64,000 nt of DNA from Peptoclostridium sp965368085 (GCA_965368085.1 CBDULP010000001.1:62001-126000), one strand, 5' to 3'. Positions 8,971-18,692 are shown, counted from the first letter of the stretch. A program made the numbers and translations. Notes: generated by a model not told the origin, from the sequence alone.

Positions 8971-10716
8971 TCAATATTTTCTAAGCTCATTTTCAATACT
9001 GATTATTTGCATCCCTATTTCAAAAAGCTTTTTTTCAACGTCTGCGTCATAGTTTTCCTCTAATTGTACTTGAAGCGATTTTTGAATATCATTAAGCTCT
9101 TCACTTCTTCTTCTAAGTGAATTTTTTTTAATTCTCACCATGAGTTTTTCAAACTCTTCAGGCTCTATATTATCAAACTTGTCTTCCAATAAAAATTCTG
9201 ATTCGTCTTTTTCGACATCCAGATTATTTTTCAGCTTGTCAAAAATCACTTTGAGTTTTCCATCAAATTCATCGCCCGAAAATCTACGAATAATTTCATG
9301 CTTGAATGTATCGCTTATAAATGCACTAAAAATCAGCTTCTTTTGTGCGATTTTAATCCCATTCTTGACTGGATCCATTTTTTCCTGCGCTAAAGGCCTG
9401 GCTTTCTCAAACTGCTTTCTGCTGAAATATTTTCCATAAACTTCTTTTCCTATTGCCTCCACTGAAATCCCCGTCTCTTCTGATATCCTTTTAATATGGT
9501 ATTCGGCTTCCACGGGACTTTCTACATCTTTTAGTATTTTAGCCACCTCTCGGCAAAAAAGTGCCTTGCCTTCCCGAGACTCCATATGAGAAGATTTTCT
9601 CAGGACATCTATTTTAAATTGTGTAAAAGAAACCGCATTTTCAATCTCGTCCTTGAAGGCTTCGACTCCGTTCTTTCTTATATAATCGTCAGGATCTTTG
9701 GAATCCTTAAGATTTAGTACTCTAACGCTAAGTCCGTTTTCCTTCAGTATGTCCATTCCCCTAAGAGTCGCATTTATTCCTGCACTGTCGTTATCATACG
9801 AAATTATAACTTCATCTGTAAACCTCTTCAAAAGAACAGCCTGTTGCTTTGTAAGCGCCGTTCCCAAAGATGCCACTGAGTTTTTTATCCCGAACTGGTG
9901 AAGCGCTGTCACATCCATATACCCTTCTACAATTATTATGGGATCTTTTCTTGCTCTCAGCACCTTTTTTGCAAAATTCAAGCCGTAGAGATTGTACCGC
10001 TTGTTAAACACGGGGGTTTCAGGCGAGTTCAAGTACTTTGGCATTGAATCGTCAATTACCCTGCCTCCAAAACCAATCACCATACCTCTATGGTCGAATA
10101 TTGGAAACATCACTCTGTTTATAAACCTGTCCCTGTAACCGTCCCCTTTTTTTCTCTGGGTTATAAGACCAGAAGCTATTATGTCTTTTTGACCGTAACC
10201 CTTTGACTTCAAATAGTCTGTAAGTCCATTCCAGGAAGTTCCCGAATATCCCAGCCCAAATCCTTTTATTGTTTTTCCATCCAGTCCCCTTTTTGCAAAA
10301 TAATTTAATACGCCTTGGTTTTTGTTCCACAGCATATTAAAAAAATATTTTGCAGCTTCAGTATTTATCTGAATGAGTCTTTGCTTTTCATTCGCTACAG
10401 CTTTTTGGGTTTCATCAGAATACTCTTCAAGTCTTATTCCCGCCTTGTCGGCAAGAATCTTAAGTGCCTCGCTAAAATCAACATTTTCAACTTTCATTAT
10501 GAAATTTATTACGTCTCCACCCTCACCACATCCAAAGCACTTATACATCTGCTTTGTCTGGCTCACCACAAAAGACGGCGTCTTTTCAGAATGAAAAGGG
10601 CAGTTCGCTTTAAAGTTAGATCCCATCGATTTAAGAGTGACATACTCAGATATTATCTGGACTATATCACTTCTCTCCTTGATCTCGTCTATAATTTCTT
10701 CTTTTAAATATGCCAT
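8971..10716 (-). CDS. dnaG: DNA primase
   Basis: DnaG makes RNA primers at the replication fork. It has the N-terminal CHC2 zinc-binding domain (CPFHSEKTPSF ... CFGCGEGGDVINF), the catalytic core with the TOPRIM motifs IIVEGYMDV and ISYDNDSAG, and a C-terminal DnaB-binding region. I choose ATG at 10716 (MAYLKEE, 581 residues) since AAGGTG lies 6 bases upstream; an in-frame GTG nine bases earlier is part of that ribosome site. It is just upstream of rpoD. Confidence 0.97.
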   Translation of the reverse strand: MAYLKEEIIDEIKERSDIVQIISEYVTLKSMGSNFKANCPFHSEKTPSFVVSQTKQMYKCFGCGEGGDVINFIMKVENVDFSEALKILADKAGIRLEEYSDETQKAVANEKQRLIQINTEAAKYFFNMLWNKNQGVLNYFAKRGLDGKTIKGFGLGYSGTSWNGLTDYLKSKGYGQKDIIASGLITQRKKGDGYRDRFINRVMFPIFDHRGMVIGFGGRVIDDSMPKYLNSPETPVFNKRYNLYGLNFAKKVLRARKDPIIIVEGYMDVTALHQFGIKNSVASLGTALTKQQAVLLKRFTDEVIISYDNDSAGINATLRGMDILKENGLSVRVLNLKDSKDPDDYIRKNGVEAFKDEIENAVSFTQFKIDVLRKSSHMESREGKALFCREVAKILKDVESPVEAEYHIKRISEETGISVEAIGKEVYGKYFSRKQFEKARPLAQEKMDPVKNGIKIAQKKLIFSAFISDTFKHEIIRRFSGDEFDGKLKVIFDKLKNNLDVEKDESEFLLEDKFDNIEPEEFEKLMVRIKKNSLRRRSEELNDIQKSLQVQLEENYDADVEKKLFEIGMQIISIENELRKY

Positions 10717-10811
10717 TCCAATCACCTTTTTTTGTCTAGGTGTTTCAAGACTTCCTGTAACATATAACTTCTACAAAACATTCTCTTTTTCCTCTATTTT
10801 TTTAAAACAAT

Positions 10812-10848
10812 TAAAAAACGAATGAGCAATTTCTATAACCCCATTCGT
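10812..10848 (-). terminator. Intrinsic terminator overlapping the aroF stop
   Basis: On the minus strand ACGAATG ... CATTCGT forms a stem (10842-10848 with 10818-10824) followed by T6. The 5' arm lies inside the last codons of aroF, so coding and termination overlap. Confidence 0.7.
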
Positions 10849-11606
10849 CTTATTTTTTTCATGAGTTCATCGAATCCCCTAAAGTCTATGGATTGATCTC
10901 CGTCACAAAGCGCCGTATCTGGCTGTGGATGAACCTCCACCATGATTCCGTCCGCCCCACATGCAAGGCCTGCAAGCGACAGAGGCTCTATTATATCTCT
11001 TCGTCCTGCAGCATGGCTTGGATCCACTATGACAGGCATTCCTGTAAGCTGTTTAACAATCGGGACAGCTGAAATATCAAGTGTGTTTCTAGTGCAGTCG
11101 CTGAAAGTTCTTATTCCCCTTTCGCAGAATATAACCTCCATGTTCCCCTCGACAGCTATATATTCAGCCGCGCCTATCCATTCCTTTATCGTTGCACTTA
11201 TTCCTCTTTTAAGCATGATAGGCTTGTCGAGCTTACCCACCTCTTTTAAAAGTGTGAAATTTTGCATGTTTCTTGAGCCTATCTGTATTATGTCACATGA
11301 ATCGTAGACCTTTTCAATGTCCCTAACGTCCATGAGTTCTGTGACTACTCTTATCCCAACTTTTTTTCTTACGCTTTTGAGCATTTCAAGGCCTTCGTCC
11401 TTAAGCCCTTGGAACGAAAAAGGTGATGTCCTTGGCTTGAAAGCTCCACCTCTTAATATGTCCGCCCCCGAGTTTTTAACGCTTTGAGCTGTCAGCTCAA
11501 GCTGCTCATAGCTTTCTATAGTACATGGTCCTGCTATTATGAACCTTCCGTTTAACACCCCGTCTTTAAATGAGGTGTTTTTACCGCTAAAAATATTTGA
11601 ATCCAT
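10833..11606 (-). CDS. aroF: 3-deoxy-7-phosphoheptulonate synthase, short AroA-beta type
   Basis: DAHP synthase condenses PEP and erythrose 4-phosphate, the first step of the shikimate pathway. The 257 residues cover only the TIM-barrel: FIIAGPCTIES near residue 22, GGAFKPRTSPFSFQG, LKRG, and VDPSHAAGRRDI. No N-terminal ferredoxin-like or chorismate-mutase regulatory domain is present, so feedback control through such a domain is not expected. GGGAG precedes the ATG. It stands alone between the phospholipase-like gene and dnaG, not in an aro cluster. Confidence 0.93.
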   Translation of the reverse strand: MDSNIFSGKNTSFKDGVLNGRFIIAGPCTIESYEQLELTAQSVKNSGADILRGGAFKPRTSPFSFQGLKDEGLEMLKSVRKKVGIRVVTELMDVRDIEKVYDSCDIIQIGSRNMQNFTLLKEVGKLDKPIMLKRGISATIKEWIGAAEYIAVEGNMEVIFCERGIRTFSDCTRNTLDISAVPIVKQLTGMPVIVDPSHAAGRRDIIEPLSLAGLACGADGIMVEVHPQPDTALCDGDQSIDFRGFDELMKKIRRMGL

Positions 11607-11738
11607 TTACATACTCCCTTTGCAATTAAAACATTTTAGGAATATACCCATTATTTTTTAAAAACTTCATTTGAGATCATATAAAATGCCATCATTAAAT
11701 TATATCATATTTCTACAAAATGTCCATACTGCAAACCC

Positions 11739-13157
11739 TTAAAAAGTTGAAATTCCACTCCATTCCTGGAATCTGTAAACAAGTTTTTTAAACAAACTGT
11801 CCTGTGCATATTCTTCGTATTCCAAAAGCTTTTCATCTTCACCATAATAAAGCATGTTGAAGTAATCATCTATTCGCATGCTTATATCGCTACCCTGAGG
11901 CGATATTATCTTTATGTCAGCTTCCAGGTTATATCCTCTTATATTTCTCCTTGTCATGTTAGCCGAGCCGCCAAATATAATGTGATTTCCACCACTTTTT
12001 ACTGATATCAGCTTGCTGTGGAACTGCTCTCCGCTGGTTTTATACCAGTTTATATCGGCTTTCTCATTTGTCTTTTGGAATATTTCACTTGCCACAACCC
12101 TGTTTGGTATCCCGTTTTTTTGTCTTCCAAATGCATCCTTGTTCGCATCTAGTACTAGGTTTAGATTCACCCCTCTGTTTGCTGCTTTAACAAGCTCGTC
12201 TATAAGCTTTCTGTCAGAAAGATAAAACATTGCGATATTTATCTCGTCGCCTTCTTCTGTTTTCGAAATGGCATCAGTCACCTCTGATCCTATCTTTTCC
12301 TCAGTTATATATTGTACCTTTATGCTTTTTTCAGCGCCAGCACCGCTGCCTTTGCCTTTATCATATTCAATCGCCTTGTCGAGTCCCGACCATGATGCCA
12401 CTACGTTTTCCCCTTCAAGTATGTCTTTTATTATGGGCCCCTTTACGGCAAATGCTATGTTCGAATGCCTTCCGCTCGCATCGTGAGGATTTGCAGAACT
12501 TATAAGCGCTTCATTATCCGTCACAATCACCTTTCTGTGGTTTGCCTTGAAATTCAAAAGCTTGAAATATGAACTGAGCGTAACCTTTGGGGAATCTTTG
12601 CTGAAAGGATTTGAAATCCATCCCCTACCTTTTTCTATATCCCAGTTTAAAAACAGCCTCCAAACTCCTGAATATGCTGGATTTGAGTCTTTCATCTTTT
12701 CAGTCTTTGTAAACACGACATTTATACCTCCCGCCTCGAGGCTTTCCATCATCTCTGACTTGTAGGAACCATAAAATGTATTTATCTCATCCGTTATAAC
12801 TACTATGTCCATTTGCGGGCTGCTCTTTTTCTTTTCTACGAGCTTTTGCACCAGCTTGCTTGAAACATCAGGATATGAATCTTTCCTGTCATATTCATCG
12901 TTAAACAAGAACATGTCCATGACAATAAACTTGTTTGCATCGTCTATAACGCTGTAGGCTTTTTCAAATATATTTTGGTCCATTACCCTGTTTCCATCTT
13001 TATCAAATGTCAAGTCATATAAAAATTCAATATCATTTTCACCAATATCATATACAGGACTTGCAATAGACGTTCCCTTTGGCTGAGGGATAAGCAAACT
13101 GTATATAAAACTTACTCCCAGCAGTATTGTAAATATTTTAGTCTTTATATCGGCCAC
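11739..13157 (-). CDS. Phospholipase D-like membrane-anchored protein
   Basis: A PLD-superfamily protein of 472 residues with one N-terminal hydrophobic segment (about residues 8-24) that probably anchors it. The first catalytic motif is intact (HRKVIVTD followed by SSANPHD). The second reads HSKLISVK then GGSANMTRRN, so the expected aspartate of HxKx4D is replaced by lysine. Family members hydrolyse or transfer phosphodiesters; cardiolipin synthase-like and nuclease-like activities are possible. The start is GTG with a poor ribosome site, so the N-terminus is uncertain. It lies 25 bases after the dnaJ-like gene and probably shares its transcript. Confidence 0.8.
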   Translation of the reverse strand: MADIKTKIFTILLGVSFIYSLLIPQPKGTSIASPVYDIGENDIEFLYDLTFDKDGNRVMDQNIFEKAYSVIDDANKFIVMDMFLFNDEYDRKDSYPDVSSKLVQKLVEKKKSSPQMDIVVITDEINTFYGSYKSEMMESLEAGGINVVFTKTEKMKDSNPAYSGVWRLFLNWDIEKGRGWISNPFSKDSPKVTLSSYFKLLNFKANHRKVIVTDNEALISSANPHDASGRHSNIAFAVKGPIIKDILEGENVVASWSGLDKAIEYDKGKGSGAGAEKSIKVQYITEEKIGSEVTDAISKTEEGDEINIAMFYLSDRKLIDELVKAANRGVNLNLVLDANKDAFGRQKNGIPNRVVASEIFQKTNEKADINWYKTSGEQFHSKLISVKSGGNHIIFGGSANMTRRNIRGYNLEADIKIISPQGSDISMRIDDYFNMLYYGEDEKLLEYEEYAQDSLFKKLVYRFQEWSGISTF

Positions 13158-13182
13158 GCCCTTTCTAAATACATATGCTTTG

Positions 13183-14124
13183 CTATCTTCTCGGATTAAA
13201 TCGCGACTCCTTCATAAGCACGGAGTAAAGTTCCCTTTCTCTATCCGAAAGATTTGAAGGGTTGACTATCTTAACATTTATATACCAGTCCCCTTTGTGC
13301 TCATTCATATCCCTGTACCCCATGGACTTTATCCTTATCTTCTCGTCTGTTTGAACGCCCGGCGGGATAGTCACACTTATGCTCTTATCGAAAAGGTCAA
13401 GTTTCACCTTGCATCCAAGTGCCGCCTCCCAAGGCGAAAGCTTCATGTCCTTTATAACATCCAGCCCGTCAAGCTTCATTCCCTTCTTCTCTTGTATGTG
13501 TATTTTGACGTACAAGTCGCCATTTCTTTCCGAAGGGCCCTTTTCCCCTTGCCCTTTAAGTTTTATCTTTTTCCCGCTCAGTATGCCTGCAGGAATCTTA
13601 AGAGAAATGGTCTTTAGCCCGTCGACAGTCCTGAGTGATACCTTTTTTGTCACACCTTTATAGGCTTCCGATATATCTATCCAAAGCTCGGCTTCAATGT
13701 CGTTCCCCCTTTGCTGTCTTCCAATTCCCGAAAGTATATCTTCCATGTTGAAGCTTCCAGAAGCAAACGCGCCATCATTTCCGAAAAACATGTCGAAAAA
13801 ATCACTAAAGTTCCTGCTCTTTTGCCCCGCAGATTTTGAGCCTGTCTTCCAGCTTCCAAAGCCGTATTTCGAAGGATCAAATTCATATCCTTCTCTAAAT
13901 TCATATCCGCTGCTCATATTATCATATTTCGCCTTTTTCTTTTCATCTCCAAGCACTTCATATGCTTCATTTATCTCCTTGAATTTTTCCTCTGACTCCT
14001 TGTTCCCCGCGTTTTTGTCCGGATGATATTTTTTTGCAAGTTTTCTGTACGCCTTTTTTATCTCTTCCTTCTTGGCGTTTTTATCCAATCCGAGTATTTT
14101 ATAATAATCTTTATATTTCAACAT
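13183..14124 (-). CDS. DnaJ-like co-chaperone (CbpA type, no zinc finger)
   Basis: It has an N-terminal J-domain (residues 1-70) with the HPD tripeptide in KKYHPDKNAG that stimulates DnaK ATPase, a Gly/Phe-rich linker (about 75-130), and two beta-sandwich substrate-binding domains at the C-terminus. It lacks the four CxxCxGxG zinc repeats of true DnaJ, so it is a type II/CbpA-like protein of 313 residues. No dnaK or grpE is nearby; the main chaperone operon is presumably elsewhere. Confidence 0.92.
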   Translation of the reverse strand: MLKYKDYYKILGLDKNAKKEEIKKAYRKLAKKYHPDKNAGNKESEEKFKEINEAYEVLGDEKKKAKYDNMSSGYEFREGYEFDPSKYGFGSWKTGSKSAGQKSRNFSDFFDMFFGNDGAFASGSFNMEDILSGIGRQQRGNDIEAELWIDISEAYKGVTKKVSLRTVDGLKTISLKIPAGILSGKKIKLKGQGEKGPSERNGDLYVKIHIQEKKGMKLDGLDVIKDMKLSPWEAALGCKVKLDLFDKSISVTIPPGVQTDEKIRIKSMGYRDMNEHKGDWYINVKIVNPSNLSDRERELYSVLMKESRFNPRR

Positions 14125-14584
14125 ATCACTTCCTCAACATATAAAATCACTATCCCCTACCAATTCACAGTTTGAAAAATACAGCCGGATTCACTGGGAT
14201 ATATAACCTATTATACATCTATATGCTCCATTCTTTCCACAATATACTTTGTTATTTAAATATCAACTGCTCGCGTGTAAATTTAAAAATTAATTATAAT
14301 TTGTTTTAAATCATCACAGATCTAAAATACACTCCAATGTATATTAAACATACACCACAAAGCTAAATCCAGTTAGTGACGGTAAAAATGTACCCCTCTA
14401 AAAACATTGAATTTTCTAAAAAATACAGTTCATTCACTGTGAATTTTCTCAATTATTTTACTTTTCCAACTTATGATTAAAACGACAAAAACAAGTGAAT
14501 ATATGTTATATTATATTCAGCATTTGTATACAGTATTTTAGGATTGTAAGTTTTATTTTTAACAAATTCAAGGGAGGATTGAAC
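14125..14584. other. Intergenic region between divergent genes
   Basis: About 460 bases, strongly A+T-rich, between the start of the DnaJ-like gene (minus) and the start of the FtsH-like gene (plus). It must hold both promoters. I see no tRNA, riboswitch fold or repeat and no convincing small gene; an in-frame upstream ATG at 14495 lacks a ribosome site. Confidence 0.5.
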
Positions 14585-16036
14585 ATGTTCCGCAAAGGAA
14601 AACAACTTCTAAGTCAATATTATTGCGAGCAAAGCCATTTTACTCACAGAGAAAAACTATTCTCTTCAAACAAAAAACAAAATAAGCAAAACAGCGTATA
14701 TATGATGGATTCTGTTCCAAATGTGACTTTTAGCGATATTGCAGGGCATGAAGAAGTCAAAAAAGACCTTCAGTTTATAATAGATTTTCTAAAAAAACCT
14801 GAAAGATATAAAAAAATGGGAGCCAGAATGCCAAAGGGAATAATACTATACGGCCCTCCGGGAACCGGAAAGACTCTTCACGCAAAAGCAATTGCAGGAA
14901 CGTCAGGAGTTCCTTTTTTGACAGTTTCAGGCTCCGACTTCATGGAAAGGTATGTCGGTGTCGGCGCCAAAAGGGTCAGAGAACTTTTCAAAGAAGCAAG
15001 AGACGCCGCACCCTGTATAATATTCATAGACGAAATGGACGCCGTTGGCGGAAAGAGAAACGAGAATTCAAACACTGAAAAAGACCATACCATAAACGCC
15101 CTTTTGACAGAGCTTGATGGATTCAAGTCATCATGCGACAAGGACATCGTGGTCATAGGGGCTACAAACAGAATAGACATGCTTGACCCTGCGCTTACAA
15201 GAGCCGGAAGATTTGACAGGCACATTGCCATACCTCTTCCCGACTGCCGCGACAGACTTGAAATAATAAATGTGCACTCCAAAAACAAACCAATTTCAAG
15301 TGCTGTGGATATTGAAAACCTGGCTAAGATTACAATAGGATTTTCAGGAGCCGACATAGAGAATCTGCTCAATGAAAGCGCAATAATAGCCGCAAGCAGT
15401 GAAAAAAATGAAATTGACAATGAAGATATCGAAAACGCCTTCTTCAAAATAACTCTAAAGGGAAATAAAAAAAAGATAGATCACAGGGACAGTTTCGAAC
15501 TCGAAATAGTGGCATGGCATGAGGCTGGACACGCTCTTGTAAACAAAATCATTACAAAGCAGAGCATTCCAAAAGTAACAATAACACCCTCCACATCTGG
15601 TTTTGGCGGCGCCACATTCATAATTCCTGAAAAGACGGGTCTTTTGACAAAGAGAGACCTTGTAAACGAAGTAATGACCAGCTACGGAGGAAGGATAGGC
15701 GAATTTTTGCTGACTAAAAATGAGGACCTTATAACAACAGGTGCCAGCCGTGACATACAGCAGGCCACATCCAACATAATCAAAATAATAAAGGAATTTG
15801 GAATGACTGAAAAATTTGGAATGCTTTACATGGAGGGCATGAGGGGATTCAATCAAAGTGAAATAGTTAAAGAAGCCTCGTACATATCCAAATCCATATA
15901 TGATGACACACTTAAGCTCTTAAAAGAAAATTATTCTGTGCTTGAAAAGATAGCTAAAGCACTTATTGAAAAAGAAACTATTTACGAAAGTGAACTCGAT
16001 TTCATAATAAATTCGCAAATCAAAAGAACAGCCTGA
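14585..16036 (+). CDS. FtsH-like AAA zinc protease without membrane segments
   Basis: It encodes an AAA+ ATPase joined to an M41 metalloprotease, as in FtsH. Walker A is YGPPGTGKT, Walker B IIFIDEMDA, and the second region of homology reads DPALTRAGRFDRH. The pore loop is MERYVGVGA rather than the usual phenylalanine form. The zinc site HEAGH lies near residue 335, and the third ligand region TTGASRDIQQAT follows. The first 45 residues are polar: the two membrane helices and the periplasmic domain of FtsH are absent, so at 483 residues it should be cytosolic. The ATG at 14585 follows GGGAGG. It is monocistronic and ends in a terminator. Confidence 0.9.
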   Translation: MFRKGKQLLSQYYCEQSHFTHREKLFSSNKKQNKQNSVYMMDSVPNVTFSDIAGHEEVKKDLQFIIDFLKKPERYKKMGARMPKGIILYGPPGTGKTLHAKAIAGTSGVPFLTVSGSDFMERYVGVGAKRVRELFKEARDAAPCIIFIDEMDAVGGKRNENSNTEKDHTINALLTELDGFKSSCDKDIVVIGATNRIDMLDPALTRAGRFDRHIAIPLPDCRDRLEIINVHSKNKPISSAVDIENLAKITIGFSGADIENLLNESAIIAASSEKNEIDNEDIENAFFKITLKGNKKKIDHRDSFELEIVAWHEAGHALVNKIITKQSIPKVTITPSTSGFGGATFIIPEKTGLLTKRDLVNEVMTSYGGRIGEFLLTKNEDLITTGASRDIQQATSNIIKIIKEFGMTEKFGMLYMEGMRGFNQSEIVKEASYISKSIYDDTLKLLKENYSVLEKIAKALIEKETIYESELDFIINSQIKRTA

Positions 16037-16052
16037 TTACAGGCTGTTCTTT
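16025..16052. terminator. Terminator between convergent genes
   Basis: AGAACAGCCTG-ATTA-CAGGCTGTTCTTTT forms an 11-pair stem that overlaps the ends of both the protease gene (plus) and the thioesterase gene (minus). Confidence 0.88.
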
Positions 16053-16465
16053 TGATTTATCTCGTTTATCTTTTGCCATATATGAGGATGGCTTTTTTTT
16101 ATGTTAAGCACCTTGAAATCTCTATCTATAAATGCATGCACAGTCTCTCCCTTTGCACAAAGAGTTCCATCGCTTTTTTTGCATATCTCATAGCCAAATA
16201 CAACCCTTGCGCCAGTAAGCTTTTCTATATATGTATTCAATATAAATTCCTCTTCATATTTAAGGCCCTTTATGTATTTGCAACTACTTTCAGACAGTGG
16301 AAGCAGCACACCCTCCTCTTCCATCTGAGAATAGCTCATCCCGCTCGACTTTATGTGTTCGCTTCTCCCAACCTCAAACCATACATAGTATATGGAGTGA
16401 TGGGCCACTCCCATAGTGTCTGTTTCAGCATATCTAACGCTTAGATCCACTTGTGTTGTATGCAT
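16037..16465 (-). CDS. Acyl-CoA thioesterase, YbgC/4-hydroxybenzoyl-CoA type
   Basis: A single hotdog-fold protein of 142 residues. The motif RYAETDTMGVAHHSIYYVWFE near the N-terminus includes the catalytic aspartate context of the YbgC/4HBT family, which hydrolyses short-chain or aromatic acyl-CoAs. GGAGGT precedes the ATG at 16465 by 7 bases; the longer frame to 16489 has no ribosome site. It is a single gene after the two-component pair; the substrate is not predictable. Confidence 0.88.
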   Translation of the reverse strand: MHTTQVDLSVRYAETDTMGVAHHSIYYVWFEVGRSEHIKSSGMSYSQMEEEGVLLPLSESSCKYIKGLKYEEEFILNTYIEKLTGARVVFGYEICKKSDGTLCAKGETVHAFIDRDFKVLNIKKSHPHIWQKINEINQKNSL

Positions 16466-16561
16466 AAATAATACCTCCGACCCGACCAATTTTTAAAAAC
16501 CCGCAATAACTAAACCCGAATAAAATATACCTGCACTTAAACTTGAGCAAAGCATCAGATT

Positions 16562-17389
16562 TTATCTTGTAGAATAAAAAATCATGCCGTCTATAAACTT
16601 TTTAAGGTTTATTTTTCCGCCTCTTTTGCTCTTGCCTCTTATGCTGTCCATTTCTCTCTTTACCTGTTCGAAATTATACAATCCATTTGAATATTCTGTA
16701 AATGTTTCATTCATATAATCTTCTATTCCTATATTGGCAATATTGACCATACCGACAGTCGCAGTCCTTCTTATCCTTTGTTCCATGGACTTTGGATTGT
16801 CTGTAAATTTTGCGCAAAGTTCCTTTATGGTGTAATCATTCATGCTTTTTTCTGAATCTATCAAGAATTTAACTATGCTTATTATGTCCTTGCTTCCTAT
16901 CTCACCCATTATTCCTATGCTCTTCATGACCTCCTTTATGCGGTTGTCCATGTCCTTCTTAGGCTCTTCTTTTGGAGATCCTCCGTCAAAGAATTTTTGT
17001 ATCTGGCTGAATGTCCTTTTCATTTCAAACTGGCTCTTCACCTTGTTTATTATGTTTTCAACCTCAACAGCATTGACAGGCTTGTATATATAATATTCCA
17101 CGCCTTTTTCATAAGCCTTTGCTATCATGTCCTTTGATGCAACTTGCGAAATCATTATGAACTGTATATGTGCAAGCTCTCCTTTAATGTGTCCAACAAG
17201 AGATATGCCATCCATTCCCGGCATAAGAAGATCCACAAGCACCATGTCGGGATTGACTTCCCTTATCTCCTCTATGGCCTGCTGTCCATCCTGACAGTAG
17301 CCCACTATCCTTCCAAGTTCCCTGTCCTCTACTATTCTTTTTAATATCCTTATTACATTCATATCGTCTTCAACTATGAAAATATTCAA
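16562..17389 (-). CDS. Response regulator, GlnL/YcbB type
   Basis: An N-terminal receiver domain (IFIVEDD at the start, phospho-acceptor aspartate in VDLLMPGMDG, about residue 49) is joined to a C-terminal YcbB-like DNA-binding domain (about 140-275) with IKELCAKFTDNPKSMEQRIRR-like helices. In Bacillus the GlnK-GlnL pair switches on glutamine uptake and glutaminase. The start is TTG at 17389: GGAGGTG sits 7 bases upstream and the kinase stop is adjacent; the ATG at 17425 would extend into the kinase gene. 275 residues. The inducing signal in this organism is unknown. Confidence 0.85.
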   Translation of the reverse strand: MNIFIVEDDMNVIRILKRIVEDRELGRIVGYCQDGQQAIEEIREVNPDMVLVDLLMPGMDGISLVGHIKGELAHIQFIMISQVASKDMIAKAYEKGVEYYIYKPVNAVEVENIINKVKSQFEMKRTFSQIQKFFDGGSPKEEPKKDMDNRIKEVMKSIGIMGEIGSKDIISIVKFLIDSEKSMNDYTIKELCAKFTDNPKSMEQRIRRTATVGMVNIANIGIEDYMNETFTEYSNGLYNFEQVKREMDSIRGKSKRGGKINLKKFIDGMIFYSTR

Positions 17390-17390
17390 A

Positions 17391-18659
17391 TTAGCACACC
17401 TCCAAATTCTCTTTTTCAATTTCAATTATGAATTCTGTTCCTGTCTTCTTCTCTGGATTTAGCCTTATGCTTCCGTTAAACTGCTTTTCAACAATATCTT
17501 TTACAAGGCTAAGCCCCAGCCCTCTGTTTATCTGACCCGTATTATAGTCGATTTTCGTTGAAAATCCTGGCGAAAATATAAGGGTTTTCTCATTTTCATC
17601 TATTCCACAACCATTGTCCGAAACCCTAAACACATGCAAATTTTCCTCACATGCATGAGAAAATATTATTCTGCCTTTGCTGTTGCCGTCTATAGCCTCC
17701 ATCGCATTGACTATCAAGTTTCTAAATATAGACATGAGCTGGTAGTGTTTTTCCGTATAGAAACTATTGCCGCATTTAAATTCAAGAGATATGCCTTGTC
17801 CCTTTATTGCTGCCTCCATTATCATACTGTCATTTAGTATCTTTATTATGTCCTTAAAGTCCATCCCCGAATCCTTGAGCTTGTTTTCTATTATTTCTTC
17901 TACTCCCCTGAATATAAGCCCATACTCCTTTTTTATCTCGTGGACGTCTTTCGCTATGTCAACAGACATTTGAGCCCATCTGTCCTCATCGGTCCCACTG
18001 CTTATCTTTTCAAATAGAGAATATGCATTTGACATTACATTTTCTATATTGTCCATATTTTTTTGCATCCAGTACATTTCCGTCTTAAGCTGTGATATTA
18101 TCCATAATAGCTTTCTGTACCTTTCCTCATGGTCCTGGTTCAGTATGAGCATTCTGTAATACTTAAGAGCCACTATAAATACACAGACTATGAATGTTCT
18201 CACCAATGCTATCAAGAACAGTACTCCTATTATTTCAAATTTAGGCTCAAGCATCTCCCAATTTATCCTTACATACATCTCTATAAGATTTGAGAAAAAG
18301 TCACAGAGCACGAGATTTATAAAAAAACGTTTTATTTTAAATGAAGAGCTGTTTTCATTGAGTATCTGGTAAAACAACCCATATCCCATGTAAAAAAATA
18401 ATTCCGGAAAATATGAATCTATTGCAGGTGCATATTCCCCCTGCCTAAGTCCATACACAAAAATTCTCAGCCCATATACAAATAGCGCCGAGAGTATTCC
18501 CGTCTGCGATGGATTTAAATTTTTAAAAAAAGTTAAAAGTATCGGAAACAATATTATAGCTACAGAAATATTAAAGTCGGAAACAAAAATTTTTATATAT
18601 ATCTGTGACGTAAGAGCAACTACAGCGGCTACCGTTAACATTTTTTTGAAATTGTCCAT
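17391..18659 (-). CDS. Sensor histidine kinase, GlnK/YcbA type
   Basis: The first 170 residues are a bundle of about five or six membrane helices with little outside sequence. A helical linker then leads to the phospho-acceptor in KDVHEIKKEY, and a HATPase domain shows the N-box NLIVNAMEAIDG, G1 VSDNGCGID and G2 RGLGLSLVKDIV. This layout and the HEIKK motif match the GlnK (YcbA) group. The ATG at 18659 follows GGGGA by 7 bases. It is coupled to the response regulator: a one-base gap and an SD within its last codons. Confidence 0.87.
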   Translation of the reverse strand: MDNFKKMLTVAAVVALTSQIYIKIFVSDFNISVAIILFPILLTFFKNLNPSQTGILSALFVYGLRIFVYGLRQGEYAPAIDSYFPELFFYMGYGLFYQILNENSSSFKIKRFFINLVLCDFFSNLIEMYVRINWEMLEPKFEIIGVLFLIALVRTFIVCVFIVALKYYRMLILNQDHEERYRKLLWIISQLKTEMYWMQKNMDNIENVMSNAYSLFEKISSGTDEDRWAQMSVDIAKDVHEIKKEYGLIFRGVEEIIENKLKDSGMDFKDIIKILNDSMIMEAAIKGQGISLEFKCGNSFYTEKHYQLMSIFRNLIVNAMEAIDGNSKGRIIFSHACEENLHVFRVSDNGCGIDENEKTLIFSPGFSTKIDYNTGQINRGLGLSLVKDIVEKQFNGSIRLNPEKKTGTEFIIEIEKENLEVC

Positions 18660-18692
18660 AAACACTTCCCCTTATACTTTCTCTCTATAATG

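Noticed and set aside
14878..15447. Long minus-strand open frame opposite the FtsH-like gene
   Set aside because: It is antisense to a well-conserved protein in the complementary frame, is Ser/Leu-rich as expected of such shadows, and has no ribosome site.
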